Shown in pieces: positions 1-12,770 of a stretch of DNA of 64,000 nucleotides; the stretch's first letter is position 1; each line of letters opens with the position of its first letter. The position numbers and the translations under genes were made by a program. The notes under the pieces are model-generated. The model was not told the origin of the DNA, searched no databases, and saw nothing but the letters and a program-made list of their open reading frames with translations. The stretch is from Persicaria tinctoria (lineage: Eukaryota; Streptophyta; Magnoliopsida; Caryophyllales; Polygonaceae), in the NCBI GenBank assembly GCA_037127255.1, contig JBANSL010000004.1, positions 24,063,967-24,127,966 on the forward strand, written 5' to 3'.

Positions 1-20
1 GAATTTCAAGATAGATTCTA

Positions 21-273
21 CTCCCTCCGTTCGGCAAAACTTGTCGTTTTAGAGTTTTGTTTTTGTTCGGAAAAACTTGTCATTTTAGGTATTTTTGCTT
101 CTACTTTACTAAAATGCCCTTGATTTGATTGATGTGTTGTGAGTTGTAGTTTTTGATAAAGTAAAAAGTAGAGTAATAAATGAGGGTAAATTAGTAAAAA
201 AGGAGTGTAATTATTAGCTTTATTAAAAATTGTGTAGAGAGTTAAAATGACAAGTTTTGCCGAACGGAGGGAG
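21..273. mobile_element. Stowaway-like MITE
   Basis: Both ends carry the terminal inverted repeat CTCCCTCCGTTCGGCAAAAC, reading inward from 21 and, on the other strand, from 273. The element is flanked by the dinucleotide TA at 19-20 and 274-275. A CTCCCTCCGT terminus with a TA duplication is the usual form of plant Tc1/mariner-derived MITEs. The 253-bp interior is AT-rich and non-coding. The repeats are almost perfect over about 25 bp, which suggests a fairly recent insertion. It lies about 0.85 kb upstream of the first gene. Confidence 0.9.
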
Positions 274-275
274 TA

Positions 276-1126
276 GTAAATTTTTAAAAATGAATATTGA
301 AATAATGAAAACTTGAGACAATCCAAACCCGGAATAATTGAAAACCGAGACAATTGAAACCCGATACAACTGAAACCCGAATCGACTCAACCAAATGATC
401 AAATTATTAGATATTACCCAAATGACCTGAAACCCGACTAACCGAATCAGACCCGACTCGCCCACTTGCCACCTTAGTCTTTCCTTTAAAAAATAAGTTT
501 GAATTAGGGGTATTTTAGTTTTTTCAAACAAAACAAATAGAGGTTTAATGGATGGGTGGTCTTTTGAAAATAAATGTAATTAATTGGTGGTTTTCTATAA
601 TTTATAATTTTATGGGTAGTTATGTGAAAAATAACCTAATTTAAGGGTGATTATGTGTAATTTACTCTAAAAAAATAGGCTCCACGCTCGAGGTTGTTAC
701 TGTTTCAATTGCTCTGCCATTTCAATTTATCACCCATCAAACCTTTTCATGGGGTTTAGCTCTAGTATCAGCTTTGGCCTTCTCGATCTCTCCCATATCC
801 ACACTGCACTCCTTTTTCTGGCTTGTGTATTTAATTTTTAATAGATTGGGAGTTTGTCATTTCAATTTCATTACTCCCCAACTCCAATTATCCTTTCCCT
901 TTCCATGATAGCTACGTTCCCTCCCAACAACTCATCTCGTTATGAACACCTGGGCTTCCCCTCTTCAGCGAATCCAAAACCCTCGTTTTCATGTGGGAGG
1001 GTTTTTCTCTTTCCAAGTTCGCTCCTTTAGCTTGTTCAGGTGATGTTATGTGCTTCCCCTGTTCTCTAAACCCTCCGATTTCTTCTTCACTTCTTTCAGT
1101 CTTTGAACTGCTTTAGCATCTCTACA
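276..1126 (+). other. 5' flank of the DUF630/DUF632 gene
   Basis: No gene is supported here. The first 400 bases contain short repeats of the type 'gaaacccga' and are AT-rich. From about 880 the sequence becomes pyrimidine-rich (CTCCC, TTTCC, CTTCAC), as expected of a plant core promoter and 5' untranslated leader running into the ATG at 1127. I could not identify a convincing TATA box. Confidence 0.4.
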
Positions 1127-4055
1127 ATGGGCTCCTCAAGCTCAAAATCGGAAAAGACGGAAGCTTTAGGGTTATGCAAGGTGAGGAAGAAGCTAATCAG
1201 CCAAGCCATAGATTCAAGGTACGCCCTAGCAGCTTCCCATGTGTCCTACATTCAGTCCCTTAAGAACATTGGGGTGTCTCTCAGGCGATTTGCAGAGGCT
1301 GAGGTGTTGATTGAGTCTTCTCTTGACAAGTCCCCTTCCCACTCCTCTTACCCTTCGCCTTCCCCCTCCCACGTTGTGGATTCCCCTCTCCAGAATGAGA
1401 GCCCCGTACCCAGATTGAGCTACATGAAATCTGGAGGAGCTAGTGTTGCGACTGTTAAGTACGACCCTACTAGTAACACTAGTGTTCTTGATGAGGAATC
1501 TATGGGTTTTCCGATGCCACCCCCGCCCCCGCCTCTTCCTGAATCCGGTTCTTGGGACTACTTCGATCCGATTGTCGACGCAGAGAGTTTTCGGTTCATG
1601 GGTCAGGACGAGAATGAGACGGAGGTCACCTTTGATGGGTTGGGAATGTGGGGTAAAAGAGGGCCTGAGGACGGTGTGGACCAGGAAAAGGAGAGATGGG
1701 GAAAGGTTTGTTCTGATAGGAATGCTAATGAACCTGAATTAGGTCACAACAAGTCCTCAAAGTTGTCAAGCAATTCAATTGATATGGCAGGAACAATAAA
1801 TGAAACCGTTGCTGAACAAAGCATTGATTTTTCAGCAAGGGATCTTGTTCAGAAAGGGTCTTTGAAGGGCTGTGCTTCTGAAGGAAGTAAGCCTTCGGCG
1901 GAGAAAGATGTGCGCCCTGAGAGGGAAGATCCCTCCGAGTTTATTACCCATAGGGCTAAGGATTTTGTATCTAGCATTAAGGATATTGAGCACCGGTTCT
2001 TTAGGGCCTCAGAAGCCGGCAAGGAGGTCTCCAAGATGCTGGAGGCGAGTAAAATCCGGGTTGGATTTGCTGATGCAAAAGGTAGATGTGTGTCTGTGTT
2101 TTTCTGTTGCCCTTTGTTCATATTTATGAATGTAGCTTTATTCTATCTTGAAATTGTTTGTCTTTCTCCTTCCGCTGGTCCATTCTGTAGGTAATTCATC
2201 TGACTCAGGTTCTCTTTCCGTCATCAAGCTTGTGTGCTGCCGCGGCAAAAACAATCTTGTTTCACATGGTATGTTCAGCTTGATGCTTTGACCCAAGTGT
2301 GTGATTATGAATTTCGAATAGCTGAAAAATGAAATTTAGAGGTTTTCAGTTCTCAGTAGTGTCATTGATTGATCTAATGTGGCATGTCTGTCCTTTTTCC
2401 ACTATAGCTCTTCTATAATAGTCTGATTTAGCACTGCATTTTCTATTCTCATTCTAATATGTGGTTTATTTTTGTGGTTGCTAAGAACCTTCACCACATG
2501 GAACCAAGATTATTACATGGAAACGATCAATGTCATTACAATCCTCTTCTTCAAGAAACCCTCTGGCTGGAGCATCCAAAGATGATGGGGATGACAGTGG
2601 AAGTGATTTCGTGGAAGATTTCTGCATGATTTCAGGGAACCATTCCTCCACCCTTGACCGACTATATGCATGGGAGAGAAAGCTTTATGATGAAGTGAAG
2701 GTACAACTTTCCCTACAAGTTGACATTCATTGTTTCGGTTATCTGCTGATTGCTTATAAGCAACTTGTAATGAATAACATGAGCTGCTAAAGAATATATA
2801 ATGAGTAATTTCTGTTGATTATTAATGAGATGACGCCAAACAAACCCTTATCTGCTAAGATCCTATCCCCCTATAAACATGTAAACTGAACATTCAAAGG
2901 TGGGAATTTTTGTGCTGGAGTCTTGACTCTTCCGTGAACATGAAAAAAAAATCGCATACATATGATATCAGCCCGCATTCAACTCTCTGATTTGTTCAAT
3001 ACTGTTGAGATGGTTTGCAATGTACATCCAGCATTCTGAATTGCCTTCGTTCCCACACTAGTTTCATTGTTTTGTCTGCTGTTATAGGCTAGTGAATCCA
3101 TCCGGAAAGTGTATGATAGGACATGTGACCAGCTTAAGCATCAATTTGCAAAAGATCTCAGCACACACGTGGTTGATAAAACTCGAACAGTTGCAAAGGA
3201 TCTGCACTCACGTCTGAGAGTGTCCCTTTACTCAGTTGATTCTATTGCAAAGCGCATTGAGAAGATGAGAGATGAAGAGTTACAACCACAACTGGTGGAG
3301 TTGGTTCAAGGGTAACTAAACTTATGAAGCTCTGATTTGAGTAAAAACTGAATTGTAGGCATCACTTGTTACAATAATGATCGATTATTTTATGCAGGTT
3401 CATCCGGATGTGGAAGGCAATGCTTGAGTGTCATCATGCTCAATATATAACCATTTCACTGGCATATCATGCAAGGAGTTTGGCACAAACATCTGGTGGA
3501 GAAACCCGTAGGCAGATAATGGCGCATCTCTTGTATGAATTCGAGTGCTTTGGTCTGAGTTTTGCAGACTGGATGAGTAGCCTTACGTCATATGCGGAAG
3601 CTCTCAATGGATGGCTTGAGTGCTGCATCGTGCAGCCCCGGGAGCGGTCAAAGAGCAGGAGGCCCTTCTCTCCACGAAGAGTGTTGGCTCCACCCATATT
3701 CGTGCTCTGTCGTGATTGGGCTAGTGGGGTTAAAGGACTACCTGCCGATGAGGTGAATGCCGCCATTAAGAACTTCTTGGAGGATTTGCACCATCTAATG
3801 AAGCAGCATGCCGAAGATCATAAGAAAGACACCGAAGGGCCGAGTTCAGGCGACCATGAAAGATCAGGCAGTAAAAGGGAAGAAGGTTCGAGTGATAATA
3901 GTTCCAATTTGCACTGCATCCATACAAGTCTGACAAAGGTGCTTGACAGATTAACCAAGTTTTCAGAGGCGTCTCTGAAGTTATATGAAGAGGTCAGGCA
4001 GAGGAGTGAAGCTGCACATGTTGCATATTCAAATTGCAGACCGGCTAGATCCTAA
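1127..4055 (+). CDS. DUF630/DUF632 protein, NRG2/REL2-like (bZIP-type putative regulator)
   Basis: Five exons join in frame: 1127-2081, 2191-2268, 2486-2700, 3088-3311 and 3398-4055. All introns are GT-AG and the product is 709 residues, a normal length for the family. I chose the ATG at 1127 because it gives MGSSSSK, an N-myristoylation-type start, followed by the DUF630 pattern (LCKVRKKLISQAIDSRYALA) in the first 65 residues. A proline-rich stretch (PPPPPPLPE) follows. The DUF632 region starts near residue 280 (FVSSIKDIEHRFFRASEAGK) and includes the typical LYAWERKLYDEVK and the C-terminal LKLYEEVRQRSEAAH. Known family members are NITRATE REGULATORY GENE2 in Arabidopsis and ROLLED AND ERECT LEAF 2 in rice, which act in nitrate signalling and leaf shape. 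Which paralogue this is cannot be told here. No frameshift or early stop was seen, so the gene appears functional. Confidence 0.93.
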
Positions 4056-4872
4056 GACTAAATAGTACTAAAACTAATATGAATGCCATCCACAAGAAGT
4101 TCAAAGCTGCAAACATATTTGATGCTAATTCCAGCAACTTCTGTTGCAACTGCACAGTTTATTTTGAGAGAAATTCGTATCGTACTCGTATTGCAAATTT
4201 GGTTTGGTGCCCATAACTGTTTTGAAATCCCCTAATTTGAAAGTAACACCCGGTTTGGAACAACTTTTGTTGGAATTTTACACAAAATATGTTATTTTTT
4301 TAAGATTATAAAAGGCGAAATTGGGTAGTTATACTCAATTCAAGTTTTCTTTTAGTAGATGTATCCTTGTAGATTTTCTTTTGATTATGACAGATTTGCC
4401 CATAATTTGTTTGTAACTAATAAATCTATTGACGCTCAGGTAGGGGTGTGCATATCCGGGTACTCGAAACGAATCGGATAATCGTGTCGGGTACCCGAAA
4501 CCGTTTAGTCCAAAATGTTCGAACCGTACACGAACCATCTTAACCCGGGTACCCGACACGGTTAAGATATTCGGTTCCGTGTCGGATACCCGGGTACCCG
4601 ACACGAACCAATTTCTTTTTTTCTTTTTTTTTTGTTTCCTTCTCCATACTCCGTAAATGATTTGATCCTCGTAAATAAGATAGTGTTTGACCCGTACAAG
4701 TTTCAACTCGTTGAACGTTGAAAATATAGTAAATATAAAATGAGGGTTTCAGTGTGCAATCCAATCAAAGTGATTATATTCCGTAGTAATTAATGCTGCG
4801 TGGATACAGGTGTAGGTATTGCACATATAATACGGCTAGTGTAGATTTGGTGGGGTATACATTAATCAAATA
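4056..4872. other. Intergenic region with GGGTACCCGA repeats
   Basis: No gene is supported. Between about 4455 and 4605 the sequence is built from short imperfect copies of GGGTACCCGA and GTGTCGG in both orientations, so the strands pair over long stretches. The block begins with TAGGGGTGTGCAT (4441), which resembles termini of some plant hAT-type elements, but no matching inverted end was found. The rest is AT-rich. Confidence 0.4.
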
Positions 4873-5146
4873 CTTCCTCCGTTCCACAATAAATGGTCTT
4901 TTAGACATTTGCACAAATTTAAAAAAAAACACTTCACTTTTAAAAAAAGTCGTCATTCCACTAACTTTTTCATAAATTTTAGTATTATTTTTTTAATACC
5001 CACTACACACTTTAACCAATCAAGATTTTTTAAAAAGTCAACCGCTCACAAATCATTACAATCCCCTACCTAGAAAACATAAAAGACCATCTATTTTGAA
5101 ACAAAAATTATCATCTAAAAGCCCATGTATTGTGAAACGGAGGGAG
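4873..5146. mobile_element. Stowaway-like MITE
   Basis: The left end CTTCCTCCGTTCCACAATAA (4873) and the complement of the right end, CTCCCTCCGTTTCACAATAC (ending at 5146), form an imperfect terminal inverted repeat. TA lies at 4871-4872 and 5147-5148. At about 274 bp and non-coding, it belongs to the same class as the element at 21-273 but is a different family and more diverged. Confidence 0.87.
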
Positions 5147-5601
5147 TATTATAAATAATTAATTCAATATTATAAATAATTTTAATACTCGTATATTTTA
5201 ATAAAGGATGATTTGCATAAATATACCAATTCATATCCAAGTTTGTAAAAATAATCTTGGGGTTGAAAATTTGTAATAGGATGATAAAAGGTTATTTTTG
5301 CAAATTATTGTCAATCGGTTGCAAGTTACCCCTTTGCACAAACCGGAAAAAGGTGGGAAGAGGTGGGACACTTGTCGAAATTATAGTGGAGTGAGTGTAA
5401 TAATTTGGGCATAAAAAAACAATTAAAATATGAATGCCTGCAGAGTGACAGTGACGGCTGGAAGAGAGGGTGAGAGGGGTTGGAGTGACATCCATTTAAT
5501 GCACTAGGAGAGAGATGACCCATTTTTCACAAAGAAAAGTTCCCGTCAAGGTAAATTGGAGGGAAACCACATGTGGGGAGTGCATCGATTTTCAGAGGGA
5601 G

Positions 5602-5609
5602 TATAAAAG
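5602..5609 (+). promoter_or_regulatory. TATA box candidate for the MULE transposase
   Basis: TATAAAAG lies about 400 bp inside the left end of the MULE and about 580 bp upstream of recognisable transposase coding sequence. A GC-richer leader follows it. The position suits a transposase promoter near the terminus, but the start site is inferred only. Confidence 0.45.
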
Positions 5610-6183
5610 GAGATGGGTGAGCTCGCCAGGTGGACAAAAAAGTGAAAAACAATTGATTCTTATCCATTGCTGCCATTAACTTCTGGTTGGAAGAATAACA
5701 CCCAGAAATTCAGTTACTAGCCAGGCAAAGGGAAATCCTAGTTATCAACGGAATATATGTAGACATACATAGGGACCCATGTGGCAATTGCGTACAATAT
5801 ACATCAACGAAAATGGGTAAGTATGGTTTTTGTTTTGTATTTACAGTAATGGATTCTCCCCATCCTTCCCTTAGCTCCAATCGATATTGAGATGACCATC
5901 GTAACCTCTTTATGTCGCAGGGGAGAAATGGGTGGTCTTACTTACTCTCGTTTGCAATGGTCGATGGGAGCATCTCGGAGGGGGGTGGGTGTATGAAGGT
6001 CAAAATTCTCACAAAATAATGGAGAAGCTCGCGGTTGACCCGGGACGCTACGAGTTGGAGTTGAAATATCTACTCGATACGAAGAAGGAGTGATGCTATC
6101 CGATTCAAATGGATGATGAAAGTGATTAGGATGCTTTCAAGTATTGTAACTCAAAGGCTGACGATGGGGCATGACCCCTTCCT

Positions 6184-8261
6184 TTGTACGCTTTGGTGAA
6201 TGAAAGTGGAAGCCAACATGGAAGTCGCTCGATGGTTGTGAACATGGGACAACGCGCCAAATCACCACACGGAGACATCACAACAGTAGTGGTGGAAGAG
6301 GGTGGTTGGGTTGATATGGTCGTCGATGGGTCGACATCGCCTCTTAATCTGAATTCGGAGTATGGCCCAGATAACACTATTGATGGCAAGGAAAACACTT
6401 CGGCTTGCAAGGAAATGCCTACGACTGGGAAGGTAATCCACAAAGCTAGGGCAGAACCGACAACCGTTACTCCGGAGACGAGAGGTCAAGTGTTGGACGT
6501 GGACCGGGGGAAACAGATCGTATGTCTGAGTAGTGATGAAGAGGATACTATATATGTGGGTGGGAATAAGAGGAGTGTTGTTTCCGTTGACTTGGGGACA
6601 TCGTCGAAGGAGGAGAATGAAAATCTCGGAGTAATAACATTGGATTCGCTTGAGAAAACTTCATCAATGGGTTGTATTTCATCCAATGATGAGATGTACG
6701 AGACCGAACGGTGGGTTTCGAGGACGAAAGCTCTAGGGATGTCGACCGAGGATGTGGAGGAGATGTCGGACAAAGCTTTTCCGTGGGTAGGGGACCCTCG
6801 CCGCAAGAACACCGACCTTCACGAGGGATTGTTGTTGAAGTCCAAGAAAGAGGTGCAAAACCGGGTAAGGTGGTCTGCGTTGGAGGGCTGTTTTGACACA
6901 CATGTGAAGAGGTCATCGCCGTCAGTCTACACCGTGGTGTGCATTGATCCCGAGTGCAAGTGGATGTGTCGTGCGTCATCATACCTGAAAACAAGTTGGT
7001 GGAAAGTGAGGAAGTATGTGCAAGAGCACACCTGCGACATTAATGTTAGACACAACCACGATCGACAGGCAACGTCCGAGCTTATTAGGAAGAGCCTTGT
7101 ATCAAGGTGAAAATATTTCTAAGTGACCACTAACCATGAAACAGTAGCCACTTTATCACATATCCTAGTGAGTGATTATAAACCTCTAGCCAGCTTCGCA
7201 GTTGACGTAGATGATATGCAATGCAGTTGCACTGGTACCCGTAAGCCGGTAACTCCAGCCCACATCTAGGCCTTATTGAAGTCCGAGCATGGAGTTACTT
7301 ACAGCTATTGAAAGGCTCGACGCGTGAATGCGGCATCGAGGGACAACATATACGGAACGGACGAGGATTCGTACCAGATCATGGTGTCGTACTTGTACAT
7401 GCTGGAGAAGGCGAACCCAGAATCCCACACCTGGCTTGAGTGGGATGTTGACGGTTCCTTTCTGAAAGGCAAGTTTAAGGGGACCTTTCTCTTTGCCACT
7501 GCACAGGATGCCGATCACAAAATATACCCAATCGCCTTTGCAGTAGTTGATGGCGAGAATGACGCTTCTTGGGCATTCTTCTTCCGAAAAATGCTTCAAG
7601 TCGTCCCGGACACCCCCCATACTTGATGTGGGTCTCCGACCGGCATGTGAGCATTATCAAAGGCATATATGGCAGCTACACCTTTTCCAAGCAGGGCTTC
7701 TGCACATGGCACTTCTTTTAAAATGCGAAGCACCTCCACAAGTGTGGTCCCCTCCAGGAGTTGTACTTCGATATGACCAAGGCTTAAACCCATGCCGAGT
7801 TCAACCAACTCTTCGTGGACTTCTCATCCTAATGCCCCGGAGCCGGGTAGTATCTACGTGAAGCCGGATTCCGCAATTGGGCAAAGGCTCACTATTTGGC
7901 AAACCGCTACAACATAACCACAATGAACAACGCCAAATGCCTCAACAATGTCTTCAAAGACCCTCGGAATATGCCGGTTGTAGCGCTTTTTTATTGCATC
8001 ATCGAGACGGTGCAAAAGTGGTTTGTGGAAGGCAAATGGCACGCTTGGGAAGGTGGTAAGTGATTGGGTTGTCAAGGTCATCGTGTCTAGCTACCATGCA
8101 TCCATATGCATGGCCGTGAGGCCCCTGAGTGATCACAAGTTCGAGGTCATAAAGGTAACCTCGAAGTTGCTTGTCAACCTCAGCGCACGTTCATGCACTT
8201 GTCGACACTTCAACATAGATCAGTACTCCTGCTGTCATGACGTTTTCGTGGCAAAGGCTTA
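6184..8261 (+). pseudogene. MURA-type MULE transposase, degenerate
   Basis: Three recognisable blocks lie in order. At about 6810-7110 is the MuDR DNA-binding region, with the CxxxC...HTC pattern (CIDPECKW, then EHTC, then NHDRQA). At about 7330-7660 is the MULE transposase core, with the first acidic residue in WLEWDVDGSF and the next in WVSDRH. At about 8120-8260 is a SWIM zinc finger (CTCRHFNIDQYSCCH). The reading frame is broken: stops and an unread stretch lie between 7110 and 7320, and further stops or shifts occur between 7620 and 8100. The 370 residues before the DNA-binding block are acidic and unrecognised. The protein would normally bind the element's ends and cut DNA with a DDE catalytic triad; this copy cannot make it. 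Confidence 0.87.
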
Positions 8262-9016
8262 AGGCCTCGATGTGTACTCACGAGTGAATGACTACTACAG
8301 GGTAGTTGCATGGCACGCGAGCTACGATGGAGTGGTGTACTCCGTCCCCTCGGGACACCTGGTATCCTCCTGAACGAATAGTGTAGATCCGGTTACTACC
8401 ACCAGCTGTGAAGAGAAGGCTGGGGAGACCGAAGACCAGCAGATACCCATCACGTGGTGAGTTCATTCACCGGAAGCGTTGGAGGACATAATGAAGTGTG
8501 GCGTGGATAGGCGATTATTTGATTGTGTAGTTGGATGCCACATTTGTTGGGTATGCTGATGAAGGTAGTATTTTAATAGTATGCGTGTCAATCAGGGAAA
8601 CTTTGGGACTTTGGTCGTTTATTTTGTGCATAACTTTGCGTTCGGTGTCACATATGTACGAGGTTTTGTACTAACTAGCCAATGTAATATTTTCCCTGGC
8701 TAATCTAATGAATTACTAAGCCTATAATTGGGAATCCCTTACCACATTTTACATATCTCATAAACTGTCAACCGTATGAAAACCGACAAATACACCCAAA
8801 ATAATGTTTAATAAGGCAACATTAGCCACATCCATTTACAATAAATATAACCAAGTAGACAGCCAGAACATATGTAGGCAAAAGCACAAGGTTCGAGAAT
8901 GTGGAAATGCTTACAAATTTTTTCAAGTCAATCAAATACAATGAATAATATGTCCTAACCAACATCATCCCACATATCGGTCACTACAAAATAACATCAG
9001 CTGATGACACCATCCA
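8262..9016. other. MULE spacer between convergent genes
   Basis: The first 150 bases still resemble the C-terminal tail of MULE transposases (YYRVVAWHASYDGVVYSVP), with stops. From about 8500 to 9016 no coding region is supported. This is presumably the 3' ends of the two convergent MULE genes. Confidence 0.5.
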
Positions 9017-11334
9017 TCAAGTGTCGACCTCCGCTGAGGGAGTACGAGTTGGGGTGGGAGGAGGAAGGGGACACCTAACGACGATTTGAGTTGCTAGAGC
9101 GTACCTATATGCGTCGATGAAGCCGTCGTCGACGTCGGAGAAGTCCGTTACACCCTCCGCACGCAATTCGATGAACCTCAGTGCGTAGGTCCCACAGTCT
9201 CCCCTGTGCACATAACCCAGAGTGAGTAACAGAAGTATGAAATCGCCGAAAGGAAGATGATTAGCAAAGAAGAAGCAAGGGCTTACGCTTGCTCTTGTTG
9301 GGGGACATCATCCACTTGGGTCAGCTTCATGGGGGTGGTGGTGGCCTTGTCGGCAAAGCGGAGGGCGAGCGTTGGGTGAGCAGCGATGACGTGTGGCAGG
9401 AAGTCAACGACGAACCGCATCTCGATCCCAAGTTGGTGGTCGCGGACGAAGTGGACATCGCTATCGTACAACTTCACCGTCCACTCGTTGAGACATACCT
9501 CCATGGCCACCCAGTGCTTCTTCCGGAGGTTTACGGGGGCGAGAATGTACTTTGCCTCAGCCCAGCTCTTCCCCATAAACACGGGGGTCCGCCCCGTCGA
9601 GGTAGGCTAGCATCTTCTTCCCAACACTGTAGCCAGTTGTAGTTGTCTTGTGCGTTGCCCACTCTGTCCCCAATACGATAGGCCAAAAGTTATCCATCAC
9701 GACGACCTCATTGAAACGCGCTTCATCTCCCTTAACTTTCTCCCGTTGGATACACAATGCCTGGTCCATGTGCTGCTAGACAATGCAACGAAGAAAGGTG
9801 TGACAATGCAACTATAATGGATGCATAAAGTTTGAAACGATGCACCAGTACCGAATAATGCATACCTCAGTAGACAGTCAGAACGTCGGAGTCCTCACAA
9901 TCTCAAAGAATCCCTGGGCTATTGCCGTCCTCTGTGTCGCGGTTAGTGTGGGTCCTCCCGTATGTACATATTCTTTAGTGGACAAAAGTATACACGGCTT
10001 GGCAGCTGAAAATTAAAACAAATAAGGATGAGGCCAATATGACAACACACCTGGACATCCACCCATCGACTGCCTCGACGTCCTCCTTCGTGATGAGCTC
10101 TTCGGTGAGAGCATCGTCTGAAGGATGCACGGTAGTCAGCTTGAACTTGACGACATGGGCCCTCTTCATGATGGGCGAGACGACCTGGGCATCGACAACT
10201 GGGGCTTCCTCCTTGGTGCCTTTCGGCCTCCCCTTCCCCTACGGCTCAACAGGTGCAGGTGAAGGAGGGGCCTCCTGCGTCACACTCTCTTGTTGGGTGA
10301 CGACCTCTTCATTTGTATCAGCTGGTTGGGACTTTTTGGTGGTAGTATTCAATTGCTTCTTGATGTGTTTCGGCCTCCCCTTCCCCTTCGCCTTCGCCTC
10401 AGCCGGTGTAGGTCGAGGAGGGGGCTCCTGAGTGACACTCTCCTGTTGGGTGACAACGTCCTGTGTTGTGGAAGCTAGGTCGGCTTTCTCGGTGCCAATA
10501 TCCTCTTTCTCCTCGTTGTTAACCCCCGTGAAGTCATTGACCTATCATTGTCGCAAGTGGACTAGCCATTCAATATCTCATCATAGCCAGTTTCACATGT
10601 GTGACTAAGGTGTAAATAAGGCATGATGATATCATTTACCTCTTTCTCTTTCTCCGACTCAGCTCCGGGCTCTTTGGCGTCGGTTAGGTGGGTCTTCATT
10701 TCTTCCACTGCTTTCTCAAGGGCCGACAACCGCGTTAGGATCTCTTGGAGCATCGTGATAAACATCGAATCCGTCGGAGCTATAGGGGTGGGAGGAATGT
10801 CGACAGGTGGGAGTGAATCCTCATACGCCTTGGCGGCCTTGTCGAAAAAGTCATTTGGGTCCTCGCGGAGGTATCCAACACCCACGAAAGTCTCCCTCTC
10901 AGCCGCTTCCGGCACAAGGGTCGTGTGGCCATCGTTGCACTTGATCCCATCCTCATTCTCTATATCCAGCATCCTCGTCACCCCTCATAGGGGATGTACG
11001 GGTCTGTCAACTTCCACCTTGCGCATCGGGGGAGGTAAACCCTAACAATCATGTTAGCAAAGTAGTTCTTCAAACCCGGGACCGCTTCGTAGATCCAAAT
11101 CTACACAGTCAGAAGAGCATATTTTTACTAGCCAGTTTTGACAAAACCGTAGCCATACTCGGTTATGACACAGACATAAAAATTTTTTATTGCCAAGTGT
11201 TAAATCGCATTAAGTTTGAACTCGTACCTGGAACGCTAATGAGAATCCATTGAGCGAGTAGCCAGACCTCTCATTCCCACCTTTGACCCCCTGCGCCACC
11301 TTCCTCACCAGTGTCCCATCCAGACTCTCGTGGG
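9017..11334 (-). pseudogene. DUF1985/Ulp1-like C48 protease gene, 3' part
   Basis: Reading on the minus strand, the end of a DUF1985-type domain (SLEGTL-like, then RSGYSLNGFSLAFQ, then IYEAVPGLKNYFANMI) runs from 11334 to about 11040. A low-complexity acidic linker follows, then a Ulp1 protease domain. The protease shows the catalytic His (RKKHWVAMEV), Asp (KLYDSD), Gln (VPQQ) and Cys (GDCGTYALRF). The last two are joined across an 83-bp GT-AG intron at 9204..9286. A frameshift lies near 9585, where YLDGAD passes into VFMGKSWAEAKY. The 5' part of the gene lies beyond the LTR retrotransposon at 18620-19171. Proteins of this type remove SUMO or related tags; those carried by MULEs have no established function. 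Confidence 0.82.
9204..9286 (-). other. Intron inside the Ulp1 protease domain
   Basis: On the minus strand the donor GCAAGC|GTAAGC and acceptor GCACAG|GGGAGAC join to give QQEQAGDCGTY. This restores the Gln-to-Cys spacing of C48 proteases. The in-frame TAA directly after the donor makes splicing necessary for the full domain. Confidence 0.7.
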
Positions 11335-12770
11335 TGTTGTAGGAGGAAATCGAGTTCAAAATATAGAAATATAATTCAAACCAGATTATGCCCACGCCAA
11401 ATAAATACAAGACCTCCTCCTGATGTAGCAGCGGGAAGTCAGGATCGATCCACGAGGAAGCGTGTCAACGGATCCTAGGCAGCAGAGAATCTCACGAAAG
11501 TAGACCACAGAAGTCCTCGAGCTCGACAAAGGGGTTAGTCGACAGAAGTTCGGACAGTCGAACAGGGCACATCAGCTCGACAAAGGGTGGTCAATCTCGA
11601 CAAGGCTCTACTCGAGGTCGAGTACGGTCCTCGTTGACTTCGGGTTGGGCTTGTCGAGTTCCTGCACAGGTAAGCTACAACGATGCTAGATCGAGAATCA
11701 GTAACTCGAGATCGACCAGGCTTGGTCGAGATCGAGTAGGACAGAAACTAAAACGAAAACGAAAGTAAAAACAAATGCTTTGGGACTTCGAACTAAACTT
11801 TAATATAAAAGACTTCCAAGATTGGGGTTTGCAACAACGATAACCAAACATGCATAAGGCAGGACCAAACAGATAATCATGTGAATCGCATTAAAGGACT
11901 AAGCTTTCGCCTTTTCCAACAATTAGACAACTCTCTCAAGAAACCCTAATTGTCTATACCGATTTTATGTTTATAATCCAAGTTGTTAGCATGGATCTCC
12001 ATTAGACGGGCAATAAACACATCAACAAGTAGGAAAATGCTCAAATCATGATAAAGGTCGGATCTTTACCTCAATTATGCATGGCTATCGTCGGGCTCGC
12101 CCCAACCCTAGAAGTGGGTTGACTACTCGCGCTTCATCGCAATCGCAGACATCATTGATTGAAAGAAAACAACTTGCATTAAACTAAATTCAAAGACTTT
12201 ACAATCCCGGCGATCCAACTCTCGTTGAACGCCAAAACCCTAAAACCTTCGAACTCCTAAACTGTCTCTGTGGAACTACTTGTCTTGCTTTGAAATTGAA
12301 TCAATTAAACTGAGCCCCATGGGCCTTATTTATAGGCTTCTACTCCTTGTCGACTCCGGGCATGGCGTCTGGGCTTCGTAGACCTCGCCAGTGCTTGTCG
12401 AGATCGAGTAAGGTCCGGAGCTCGGGTGGGTCTGGCTCTCGATCAGGCCTTGTCGACCAAGCTGTGCTCGGACAGGCTTGTCTATGTCGAGTAAGCCTAC
12501 TCGAGATCGAGTAGCCTCGACTCTCAGGCTGGTTCCGTTGCTTTGACCTTGGACTTCTGTAGTGGTTTTCCGAGCTTTTCCGACCTTCTGTAGAATTGCT
12601 GTAAAATGCCTTGATTTCTGCGAATTAAACAGAAACTGGTGTAGTTTCCAGAATTTGGCAAATAAACATAAACTACATAGATTCTGTACTATCTAAACCC
12701 AAATGAATGCAATGTATACAGAAGTCGATATAAAAGTTACTGTAAAACATGGCAGATTCAGCTCACAACA
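11335..12770 (-). repeat. 3' LTR of the Athila-like element (left copy)
   Basis: It starts TGTTGTAGGAGG and ends CAGCTCACAACA on the plus strand, with TG...CA ends. A TATA box (CTATAAATAAGG, minus strand, about 12325-12336) marks the U3 promoter. Many copies of a TCGA-containing motif (TCGAGATCGAGTA and relatives) lie at 11510-11730 and 12350-12520. The outer flank is GTGGG. Confidence 0.93.

Noticed and set aside
4441..4610. Possible hAT-type element beginning TAGGGGTGTGCAT
   Set aside because: No matching inverted end or 8-bp duplication was found; the block is better described as short GGGTACCCGA repeats.
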